This document shows, piece after piece, positions 26,618 to 34,407 of a DNA stretch of 64,000 bases. Made by a program: the position numbers and the translations under genes. A model generated the notes under the pieces. It searched no databases, was not told the DNA's origin, and saw only the letters and a program-made list of their open reading frames with translations. Within the stretch, counting starts at the first letter, position 1, and each line of letters begins with the position of its first letter. The DNA lies in assembly GCA_003611875.1 (NCBI GenBank), contig RAYY01000019.1, forward strand, positions 1-64,000, given 5' to 3'. Origin of the DNA: a bacterium D16-56. GTDB lineage: Bacteria; Bacillota; Clostridia; Lachnospirales; Lachnospiraceae.

Positions 26618-27585
26618 ATGGAATCATATACATATGCCGCCTCACTCTCCCCAATCACCTGTATCCCTTCCTTCTTTAAAAGCTCTGCCGTCACCCCATC
26701 CCCCTTTATCAGGTTTCCGGAATAAGTTCCGTCATAGATCATGCCGCTGCCGCAGGAAGGGCTCCTCTCCTTCAGCACGGCACATCTGCATCCATAAACC
26801 CTGGCCAGCTCCAAAGTCTCCCTGGCCCCTTTCTCATATTCCCTTGTCACGTCCTGCCCTGTGATTGTCATCACCTTATCTTCGCTTCGTTCTGCCGGCT
26901 CCCGGGGAGTGGAAAGCCCGCCAAACAGCTCCGGACATACCGGAATCAAATTTGCCCGCTCCATAAGCCCCATCACCTTCTGGTCCATAACCCCTTTCTC
27001 ATTATACCGGCAGTGAACCCCCACAAGGCAGGCGCTTACCAGAATATTGGGTCTTTCTTTATGTTTCTTTTCTTTTTTCTTATACAAAATATGCCGCAAA
27101 TACCCATGATACTTTTTCTTTGTGGCAATCACCACATAATCATGGTTTAACATCGTATGAAGGCTGGCATAATTTTCCGGATGGACCGTGCAGAACAAAT
27201 ACTCATAAGGATAAGAACACAGCTCCCTCTCCGCAGCCTCCAAAAGCCTGCCCTGCAGATGATGCCCTCTGTATTCCGGCCGCACGGCGGCAGAATCCAT
27301 GTGAGCCGTCAGGCAAAGCTTCTCCGGCCCGAACTTCAGCTCATGACCAAGGTTTTTCTCCCCTTCATCCGGAAAAGCCACAATAAAAAAACCGGCAAGC
27401 TTCCCATCCTGCGCCTCTGCTGCCATGGTGAACCCCTGGTTTTCAATATGACTCTCCAGCCAGCTCCGGTCGTCCGCCACAAACCACTCCGGCTTCTTCA
27501 CCGTCTGCTTTGCCACCTCCATAATACTCTCCAGTTCATCCACATCCTGAGAAACTGCCCTGCGGATTATGAACCCTTCAGTCAT
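26614..27585 (-). CDS. GNAT acetyltransferase fused to DUF523
   Basis: A 323-aa two-domain protein. Residues about 1-150 are a GNAT N-acetyltransferase, with an AAVRPEYRGHHLQGRLLEAAE acetyl-CoA loop. Residues about 172-323 are a DUF523 domain with its hallmark ILVSACLVGVHCRYNEKG, CPELFGGLSTPREPAE and KERSPSCGSG (cysteine-rich, possibly ligand- or metal-binding). DUF523 is usually a separate small protein, so the fusion suggests that both act on one substrate. A short hinge, KEKKHKERPN, joins them. Its stop overlaps the GNAT remnant by 4 bp. Substrates unknown. Confidence 0.88.
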   Translation of the reverse strand: MTEGFIIRRAVSQDVDELESIMEVAKQTVKKPEWFVADDRSWLESHIENQGFTMAAEAQDGKLAGFFIVAFPDEGEKNLGHELKFGPEKLCLTAHMDSAAVRPEYRGHHLQGRLLEAAERELCSYPYEYLFCTVHPENYASLHTMLNHDYVVIATKKKYHGYLRHILYKKKEKKHKERPNILVSACLVGVHCRYNEKGVMDQKVMGLMERANLIPVCPELFGGLSTPREPAERSEDKVMTITGQDVTREYEKGARETLELARVYGCRCAVLKERSPSCGSGMIYDGTYSGNLIKGDGVTAELLKKEGIQVIGESEAAYVYDSI

Positions 27586-27676
27586 CCTGTTCTCCTCCTC
27601 ATTCTTGACATTTTTCAGAAAAACGGTAAAATCATAACCAGCCGTCCTCTGAAACCATGCCCATATTACGTGCTTG

Positions 27677-27767
27677 TTTTACATGTTGGTTTTATGTACT
27701 GGCTTTACATTCTGGCTTTATGTGCTGGTTTCATGTACTGGTTTTACATGTTAGCTCTATGTACTTT
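27677..27767. repeat. Seven tandem 13-bp repeats
   Basis: Degenerate copies of TTTTATGTACTGG follow each other at a strict 13-bp period (27677, 27690, 27703, 27716, 27729, 27742, 27755). The period is not a multiple of three, so this is not a coding repeat. It fills the gap between two divergent genes, just upstream of sfsA. Confidence 0.75.
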
Positions 27768-27839
27768 TATGTACTTCCCTTACACGCTGCTTCACCTATG
27801 GCCGGATCATAACACCTCTGGAAAGGAACCCTTTTTAAG

Positions 27840-28559
27840 ATGAAATACAACCATATAAAGACTGCCCTATTTTTAGAACGTCCTAACCGTTTCATCGCCT
27901 ACGCTGACCTGGACGGAAAAAAAGTAACCTGCCACGTAAAAAACACAGGCCGCTGCAAGGAACTTCTCCTCCCCAAAACCCCTGTCCTTTTAGAATTTCA
28001 TCCTGACGCCGCAGAAAACGGCAGAAAGACCGAATACTCACTGATTGGCGTCTATAAACAGACAAACCGGGGAAAGCTGCTCATCAATATGGATTCCCAA
28101 GCCCCCAACCAGACTGCCTGGGAATGGCTGTGCCAAAAACACGCCCCTTTTACTGACATTGCAGAGATTCGTCGGGAGGTCTCCTATCACGCCTCCCGCT
28201 TTGATCTGTCCTTTTACCAAAAGGGCATTCCTGCCTTTATGGAGGTAAAGGGCGTCACATTAGAAGAAAACGGCATTGCCCGTTTTCCTGACGCCCCCAC
28301 AGAGCGGGGAATCAAGCACCTTCAGGAGCTGGAGGCGGCGGCAAAGGACGGATACCGCTGTTATCTTCTGCTGGTAATTGCCATGAAGGGCATCCGGCTC
28401 TTTGAACCTAACATGGCAACCCATCCTCAATTTGGAGAAGCCTTAGCCCACGCCGCTGCCCACGGTGTGACCATATTGGCGCGGGACTGTATTGTGACGA
28501 CTGACAGCCTGACATTGGACGCCCCGGTTCCAGTCAGGCTGCCGACCAAAAAATCATAA
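27840..28559 (+). CDS. sfsA: SfsA family DNA/RNA nuclease
   Basis: A 239-aa SfsA protein: an N-terminal OB-like part (KTALFLERPNRFIAYADLDG, HVKNTGRCKELL) and a C-terminal PD-(D/E)XK nuclease-like part (FDLSFYQKGIPAFMEVKGVT, the catalytic E-x-K). SfsA was named for sugar-fermentation stimulation in E. coli and later shown to bind and cut nucleic acid. Length is normal. It is not in an operon with its neighbours. Confidence 0.93.
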   Translation: MKYNHIKTALFLERPNRFIAYADLDGKKVTCHVKNTGRCKELLLPKTPVLLEFHPDAAENGRKTEYSLIGVYKQTNRGKLLINMDSQAPNQTAWEWLCQKHAPFTDIAEIRREVSYHASRFDLSFYQKGIPAFMEVKGVTLEENGIARFPDAPTERGIKHLQELEAAAKDGYRCYLLLVIAMKGIRLFEPNMATHPQFGEALAHAAAHGVTILARDCIVTTDSLTLDAPVPVRLPTKKS

Positions 28560-28598
28560 TTCATGCGGCACACATACCCAAAACCATTCTTCCCCCTG

Positions 28599-31250
28599 TC
28601 ACTTTGCGTCAAACCAGCTTCCTCCCCGGGCTGCCTCCACCTCCAAGGCAACCCGCAAAGCAGCGGCGTGCTTCATTTTCTCCTCCAATATCCTGACCAC
28701 ATCCTCCGTCTCGCTCTCCAAGGCTTCCACCAGCAGCTCATCATGGACCTGGAGAACGATGCGGGATTTCATCCTCCTGGCCCGCAGCTCCTGATCCACC
28801 CGGATCATGGCAAGCTTCATAATATCAGCCGCTGATCCCTGAATCGGTGAGTTCATGGCAACCCGCTCCCCAAAGGAACGCTGCATGAAATTGCCTGACT
28901 TTAACTCCGGAATCGGTCTTCTTCTGCCGAACATGGTGGTGACAAAGCCCTTTTCCTTTCCATCTGCCACTTGCTTATCCAAAAACTCCTTGACCCCCGG
29001 ATAAGTCTCAAAATATTTATTAATGTACTCCACTGCCTCCTGGCGGGAAATACTCAGATCCTCACTCAGTCCAAATGCGCTGATTCCATATACAATGCCA
29101 AAATTTACCGCCTTGGCATTGCGCCTCTGGAGAGGCGTCACCTCCAAAAGAGGCGTGTGGAAAACCTCAGAGGCTGTAATGGCATGAATATCCTGCGCTT
29201 CCCCATAAGCGCCGATCAGCCGCTCATCCCCTGACATATGGGCCAGGATCCGCAGCTCGATCTGGGAATAATCCGCATCCACAAACACATATCCATCCTC
29301 CGGCACAAACACCTTGCGGATAGCCCTTCCAAGCTCCATTCTTACCGGAATATTCTGCAGGTTCGGCTCTGTGCTGCTGATTCTTCCTGTGGCGGTAATC
29401 GTCTGGTTAAACTTCCCGTGGATTCTTTCATCCTCCCCAATATACACGGCCAGCCCTTCCGCATAGGTGGAATACAGCTTGGCATACTGCCGATAATCCA
29501 AAATCATCCGCACCAGAGGATAATCCGGCGCCAGCTTTTCCAGCACATCCGCCGCCGTAGAATATCCTGTCTTGGTCTTCTTTCCATGGGGAAGCTTCAT
29601 ATGGTCAAACAAAACCTCCCCCAGCTGCTTGGGAGAATTAATATTAAACTGCTCTCCGGCCAAGTCATAGATTTCCTGCTCCAGCTTATCCAGCCTTACC
29701 TTCAGATTCTCCCCATACACCTTAAGCTGCTCCCTGTCCACCCGTATTCCTGCCTCCTCCATATGGTGCAGACTGTAGATCAGAGGCATTTCCATGGTAT
29801 AAAAAAGATCCAGCATTCCCTGCTGCCGCAGCATTTCCTCCAGTACAGGCATAGCCTTCCAGGCAATATACCCCATATAGCAGGCACAGGTAACAGCTGG
29901 TTCCTCCCCCCGTCCCAAGGCTTTCCCAAGAGACTCCTTTCCCAGCAGATCGGTTTTGGACGGCACTGCCATGTCCAGATAATCCCTGGCCAGGTCATCA
30001 TACCCATACGTATCCTTCAAAGGATTCAGAAGATACCCTGCCACCCCCATATCCGCCGCCGGGCTTCCATAATCCAGCTTCAGATGCTTTAACTGGGATT
30101 TTAAATCCAGCACTGCCGCAAAATGTCCCTGGCCTTTCTTTGAAAGAATCCTTTCCAGCCTGTCACAGAGATACGCCCCTGTTACAAACCCATTTACCGG
30201 AACCGCATAGCATTCCTCCTCACCAAGACAGATTCCCATCCCGCTGATTCCATCCCCATCCAGGATCAGCTGAAATCCCATCCGCTCTGCAGCTTCCGCC
30301 TTCTCAAAGATCTGCTCCACCCCGGCAAATTCCTCTACCAGCCAGAAATGCTCCTCTGCCGAAGCCCCTTCACATCCCATCTGCTGCCCGTCAAACCGTG
30401 ACAAAATCGATTTAAATCCAAGGCGCTTCATATACTGATAGGCTTCCTTTGTATACAGATTTTCAATCCTGGCATCCTCATAGGAAAATTCCACCGGACA
30501 ATCCAGGCAGATCCTGGCCAAATTCTTGCTCATCACTGCCATATCATAATGCTCTGCCAAAGCCTTCTTTGCCCGTGGAGGCTTGATATCATCCAAATGG
30601 GCATAGGCATTCTCAATGCTCCCATATGCCACAATCAGGCTGGTAGCCGTCTTCTCCCCTATGGAAGGCACCCCCGGAATATTGTCCGAGGCATCCCCCA
30701 TCAGAGCCTTCACATCGATAAATTCCTCCGGCGTCACCTGGTACTCCCGCTTTACATCCTCCGGATAATAATCCTTTACCTCTGTGCCATTGCGGTTGGT
30801 CTTGGGTATCCGAATCTTAATATGGGTATCCGAAAGCTGCAGAAGATCCCGATCGCCGGAAACCACCGAAACCTCTACATGCTCCCCGGCCATTCTCTTT
30901 GCCAAAGTGCCTAAAATATCATCTGCCTCATATCCTGCTAAAGTCACCACCGGCACCCCCATGGCGGCAAGCACCTCCTTCATAAGCGGTACCTGCTCCC
31001 TCAGCTCCTCCGGCATAGGCTTCCTGGTTCCCTTATACGCCTCATACATTTTATGACGGAAGGTAGGCTCATGCAGGTCAAACGCCACTGCCAGATGATC
31101 TGCCTTCTCCTCCTCCAGAATCTTAAACATAATATTCAAAAACCCATACACTGCATTGGTATGAAGCCCCTCATAGTTTGTCAGCTCCGGCACTCCATAA
31201 AATGCCCGGTTCAAAATACTGTGTCCGTCAATCAATACCAGCTTTTCCAT
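28599..31250 (-). CDS. polA: DNA polymerase I
   Basis: 883 aa. The 5'-3' exonuclease domain (about 1-290; LVLIDGHSILNRAFYG, VVSGDRDLLQLSD, MGDASDNIPGVPSIG) is followed by a 3'-5' exonuclease-like domain that appears to lack full proofreading residues. The family A polymerase domain follows (DYSQIELRILAHMSGDERL, RRNAKAVNFGIVYGISAFGL, QVHDELLVEA). It fills gaps and removes primers and repair tracts. The start is ATG 31250, with AAGGAG seven bases upstream; the alternative GTG at 31274 lies before that site. Confidence 0.96.
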   Translation of the reverse strand: MEKLVLIDGHSILNRAFYGVPELTNYEGLHTNAVYGFLNIMFKILEEEKADHLAVAFDLHEPTFRHKMYEAYKGTRKPMPEELREQVPLMKEVLAAMGVPVVTLAGYEADDILGTLAKRMAGEHVEVSVVSGDRDLLQLSDTHIKIRIPKTNRNGTEVKDYYPEDVKREYQVTPEEFIDVKALMGDASDNIPGVPSIGEKTATSLIVAYGSIENAYAHLDDIKPPRAKKALAEHYDMAVMSKNLARICLDCPVEFSYEDARIENLYTKEAYQYMKRLGFKSILSRFDGQQMGCEGASAEEHFWLVEEFAGVEQIFEKAEAAERMGFQLILDGDGISGMGICLGEEECYAVPVNGFVTGAYLCDRLERILSKKGQGHFAAVLDLKSQLKHLKLDYGSPAADMGVAGYLLNPLKDTYGYDDLARDYLDMAVPSKTDLLGKESLGKALGRGEEPAVTCACYMGYIAWKAMPVLEEMLRQQGMLDLFYTMEMPLIYSLHHMEEAGIRVDREQLKVYGENLKVRLDKLEQEIYDLAGEQFNINSPKQLGEVLFDHMKLPHGKKTKTGYSTAADVLEKLAPDYPLVRMILDYRQYAKLYSTYAEGLAVYIGEDERIHGKFNQTITATGRISSTEPNLQNIPVRMELGRAIRKVFVPEDGYVFVDADYSQIELRILAHMSGDERLIGAYGEAQDIHAITASEVFHTPLLEVTPLQRRNAKAVNFGIVYGISAFGLSEDLSISRQEAVEYINKYFETYPGVKEFLDKQVADGKEKGFVTTMFGRRRPIPELKSGNFMQRSFGERVAMNSPIQGSAADIMKLAMIRVDQELRARRMKSRIVLQVHDELLVEALESETEDVVRILEEKMKHAAALRVALEVEAARGGSWFDAK

Positions 31251-31353
31251 TCTGCTCTCCTTATTCTTGTCCACTTAAAATCCTCAAGGCCATGGAACCC
31301 CTTATTCTGCATTTATCCTGCATCTGCTGTCCGTTTCCATTATTCTCAAAATT

Positions 31354-31707
31354 TCACCCTAAAATTCCCGCCTGATGCCACATCCGAAGCTGAAGGATCA
31401 GCACCATCAAAACACCCGTTGCACAAAGGGTCTCCACTGCATAACAGATCACCCGCCGCAGCCTGCCTGCCCGCACCTTCAGCCAGGCCAGCTCCATGCT
31501 CTCCTCCAGAGCCCCGGTAATATCATAAACCCCGGTTCCGGACTCAAGCTGACGAAGTCCCACAGAAACCGTATAATAAATCTCCAGCTCCTCTTTGCAG
31601 GAATCACAGCTCCAGATATGCTCCAGAAATTCATCCAGCTCATCCTCTCCCAATTCCTCATCAATATAAGGCATTACCATTTTTTCCGCTTCCCTGCAAG
31701 TCAGCAT
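31354..31707 (-). CDS. Zinc-finger (zf-HC2-like) single-pass membrane protein
   Basis: A 117-aa protein whose first 45 residues match an anti-sigma-type zinc finger: MLTCREAEKMVMPYIDEELG, then HIWSCDSCKEEL (H-x3-C-x2-C). One transmembrane helix is near residues 88-108. Such proteins hold sigma factors or other partners at the membrane, but no sigma factor gene is adjacent. The start is ATG 31707 with GAGGTGGAG upstream; the longer frame to 31785 has no site. It is transcribed toward polA (103 bp away). Confidence 0.75.
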   Translation of the reverse strand: MLTCREAEKMVMPYIDEELGEDELDEFLEHIWSCDSCKEELEIYYTVSVGLRQLESGTGVYDITGALEESMELAWLKVRAGRLRRVICYAVETLCATGVLMVLILQLRMWHQAGILG

Positions 31708-31866
31708 CGCTCCACCTCTCAATCGACACTTTAAATCTCTCAATAAACACGCTTTCGTTATAGAACAAATTCCGTTGTTTTTCACAACCGCCTTCTCACT
31801 CTTCCTTACATAATGCCACGTTTTCCCTCACATTTCAAGTTTTTTATAAAAAAGAACATTTCCCGT

Positions 31867-31895
31867 TTGACGCACCCTTGATCTTCTGCTACAAT
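31867..31895 (+). promoter_or_regulatory. Promoter of dapL
   Basis: TTGACG (31867-31872), 17 nt, TACAAT (31890-31895), 63 bp before the dapL ATG. Confidence 0.65.
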
Positions 31896-31958
31896 CACCT
31901 CTTAGAATACAATCACAAAAACAAGCATCCGGCTTTTTACGATGCAGAAAGGAACCCC

Positions 31959-33155
31959 ATGCCAAAATTAAACGAAAACTACCAAAATCTGAAGCAAAGC
32001 TACCTGTTCTCTGAAATCGCCCACCGGGTCGCCGCCTACACGGCCTCCCATCCCGACAAAAGGATCATCCGGTTAGGCATCGGAGATGTTACCCTTCCTT
32101 TAACCTCCCATGCCATCCAAGGCCTTCACGCAGGCGTTGACGCCATGGCAGAGGCCGCCACCTTCAAAGGCTACGGGCCCGAACAGGGCTATGGCTTCCT
32201 CCGCGATGCCATCAGCGCCTATTATGCCAATAACAAGGTTGCCGTGGATCCGGACGACATCTTCATTTCCGACGGCGCCAAAAGCGATACCGGCAACATC
32301 TCCGAGCTGTTTTCTGCTGACAACACCATCCTGATCCCAGACCCGGTCTATCCGGTATATGTGGACTCCAATCTGATGAGCGGCAAAAAGATTACCTATC
32401 TGTCGGGAAACGCCGACAACCAGTTCTTACCCATGCCAGACAGCGCCGTCCATGCCGACATCATTTACCTCTGCTCCCCCAACAACCCTACGGGCTCTGT
32501 GTACAGCAAGGCCCAGTTAACAGAATGGGTCCGCTATGCCTTAGAAAACCAGGCCGTAATCCTGTTCGACTCTGCCTACGAGGCATTTATCACAGATCCA
32601 GAGCTTCCCAGAAGCATCTATACCATTGAAGGCTCCAAAAAATGCGCCATAGAATTTTGCTCCCTTTCTAAGACTGCAGGCTTTACAGGCACCCGCTGCG
32701 GCTACACCGTGGTTCCAAAGGAGCTGACCTTCCCGGCTTTTGACGGCAGGGAAATGTCCCTTCATGCCATGTGGAACCGCCGCCAATCCACCAAATTCAA
32801 CGGAACCTCCTACATCATCCAAAAAGGCGCCCAGGCTGTATTTTCCCCGGAGGGCATGGCACAATGCCAGGAAAACATCCGCTATTACCAGCACAACGCC
32901 CGGCTGATCGCAGACGCCCTGCGCAAAAAGAACATCCGGTTCTTCGGCGGCATCCACTCCCCCTATATCTGGTTTGAATGTCCAAACAATATGGAATCCT
33001 GGGAATTTTTCGATTATTTGCTGAATCATGCCCAGATCGTAGGCACCCCCGGAGCCGGTTTCGGAGAAAACGGAACCCGTTACTTCCGTCTGACCGCCTT
33101 CGGCACCCACGAAAATACCGAAGAAGCCATGGAACGGTTTGAAAAATTGTTTTGA
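31959..33155 (+). CDS. dapL: LL-diaminopimelate aminotransferase
   Basis: A PLP class I aminotransferase that converts tetrahydrodipicolinate to LL-diaminopimelate in one step, for lysine and peptidoglycan. 398 aa, with GIGDVTLPLTSHAIQGLH near the N-terminus, the CSPNNPTGSVYSK loop and the PLP-lysine motif SLSKTAGFTGTR. The start is ATG 31959, after GAAAGGAA. It sits alone between opposed genes with its own promoter. It marks the DapL variant of the lysine pathway, common in Clostridia. Confidence 0.95.
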   Translation: MPKLNENYQNLKQSYLFSEIAHRVAAYTASHPDKRIIRLGIGDVTLPLTSHAIQGLHAGVDAMAEAATFKGYGPEQGYGFLRDAISAYYANNKVAVDPDDIFISDGAKSDTGNISELFSADNTILIPDPVYPVYVDSNLMSGKKITYLSGNADNQFLPMPDSAVHADIIYLCSPNNPTGSVYSKAQLTEWVRYALENQAVILFDSAYEAFITDPELPRSIYTIEGSKKCAIEFCSLSKTAGFTGTRCGYTVVPKELTFPAFDGREMSLHAMWNRRQSTKFNGTSYIIQKGAQAVFSPEGMAQCQENIRYYQHNARLIADALRKKNIRFFGGIHSPYIWFECPNNMESWEFFDYLLNHAQIVGTPGAGFGENGTRYFRLTAFGTHENTEEAMERFEKLF

Positions 33156-33282
33156 TATCCCAAAACAGCATACGGCAATCAAAATTCAGCCAGTCAAATA
33201 GGGGAGAATCATTTTAGGCAATAAAATCGAATTTTGCAGTGTCACACGAGGAGAAAGCAATCTGTACAAATATTTAGATGAT

Positions 33283-33912
33283 TTGGAGCCGATTTCTTTG
33301 CAGGATTTGGACATCCGAGCTTTTATTCCGCTTCAAGAGGACAAAGGCGGCCCCTTGGTCAAGATCCGGTTTTCTTTGGACACCCCTTATTTGAAGCGAA
33401 ACTTCAATCTGGATCTGATCATCTGGAATCTAAACGAGGATAATCTGGAACGGACTGAGCGGGTGGTTCGCTATGTGCTGAAAAACTTCAACAAGCTGTT
33501 TGAAACGGGGTGGACAGCCCTTTATTACCATCTGTGCAAGGTGGATGACCAAGTGGCGGATCACACACTCCAGGAATTTTTTGTGGAACAGGTTGATTTT
33601 GACAGTCCCTATTACGAGATTCAGATGGAGTTCAACTGTGAACATATGGAGGACGGTCAGGCCCGGTACTGCTTTGTGGTATCAACCACCTGCGACTGTT
33701 ACAAATGGATGATAGCCGAGGACAACATGCGAGTTTATATGAATGGGAACATAGCCTGCGGCTTTAATGATAACAACGATGACGGCCAGATGCAGGAGTC
33801 CTTGGAGGTCTGCGGAATGTTCTATGGAATGGGGAAGATGCTGGCCAAAGTCTATGAACAAATGGAGCGGGACGGGTTTCAGTTTGCGGAACCCTTTAAG
33901 GAATCACGCTAA
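33283..33912 (+). CDS. Hypothetical protein with an unusual start region
   Basis: At least 209 aa; a soluble, acidic protein of unknown family (segments include YKWMIAEDNMRVYMNG and ESLEVCGMFYGMG). The given start, TTG 33283, has no ribosome site. The same frame is open upstream to 33202 with protein-like sequence (GNKIEFCSVTRGESNLYKYL) and no ATG, GTG or TTG there. A GGGGAG ribosome site at 33201-33206 is correctly placed for an ATT at 33211 or a lost start near 33214. So either an AUU start is used or the start has mutated. An orphan next to dapL. No function proposed. Confidence 0.55.
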   Translation: MEPISLQDLDIRAFIPLQEDKGGPLVKIRFSLDTPYLKRNFNLDLIIWNLNEDNLERTERVVRYVLKNFNKLFETGWTALYYHLCKVDDQVADHTLQEFFVEQVDFDSPYYEIQMEFNCEHMEDGQARYCFVVSTTCDCYKWMIAEDNMRVYMNGNIACGFNDNNDDGQMQESLEVCGMFYGMGKMLAKVYEQMERDGFQFAEPFKESR

Positions 33913-34024
33913 ATTCAAATCTGCCGGGCTGAACCATAGGAGAAAGTACCATGACAAGTCTCTGTTGTAACTAAACAGTCATGCTCTCGCATGAAGGATA
34001 AACAGTATATAAAGCTATATTATC

Positions 34025-34192
34025 ACTAGTATAACCCGTTTTAAATAACCTTTCGTTTCGCCAGTCTACTTTCCCAATAGCACAGAGAGAAAATGCTCAA
34101 CGTAGCACCACTACGCCTCTGCTTTTCCCTCTGCACTCTCGGAAAAACATCCTTGCCGAAACAGAAAGGTATTTAAAATGGGTTATACTAGT
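34025..34192. mobile_element. MITE-like 168-bp palindromic element
   Basis: The ends are inverted repeats: ACTAGTATAACCC is perfect over 13 bp and the match continues through TTTTAAATA and CCTTTC with one substitution and one indel. The inside also pairs (a GAGAGAAAA...CGTAG arm with CTACG...TTTTCCCTC), so the entire element can fold as one hairpin. No coding capacity. TA lies inside both tips, compatible with TA target sites of IS630/mariner-type elements, but no clear longer duplication is seen. The flanks (33913-34024 and 34193-34325) hold no gene I can support. Confidence 0.7.
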
Positions 34193-34325
34193 ACATCATT
34201 GCACTAATCTCGAAGTAAATAGTGCTTGATATCCGTGTCATCTGTGCCTCTGCTAAAAAATACTTCCCCGCAGCCATTTGAGCCTTATGAGACGCCGGAA
34301 ATGTCCTTTTGATTGTATCCCCAAA

Positions 34326-34350
34326 GAGGCTGCCCTGATCTGGCAGCCTC
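34326..34350 (-). terminator. Hairpin downstream of treC
   Basis: GAGGCTGCC / GGCAGCCTC is a perfect 9-bp stem with a 7-nt loop. On the minus strand it is followed by TTTGGGG, a weak U-tract. It lies 57 bp past the treC stop and is the likely end of the treP-treC transcript. Confidence 0.55.
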
Positions 34351-34407
34351 AAACGCCGCATCCAACACTGCAGTTCATTCCTGCCACCTACCATATGGTA
34401 CACTCTG

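Noticed and set aside
27677-27767. CRISPR array or coding repeat
   Set aside because: The 13-bp units have no spacers, and the period does not keep frame.
27157-27843. Long plus-strand frame running through the 13-bp repeats
   Set aside because: Its first part is antisense to the GNAT-DUF523 gene and the end is the non-coding tandem array.
29238-30092. 284-codon open frame antisense to polA
   Set aside because: Mirror of polA coding; no start site or recognisable domain.
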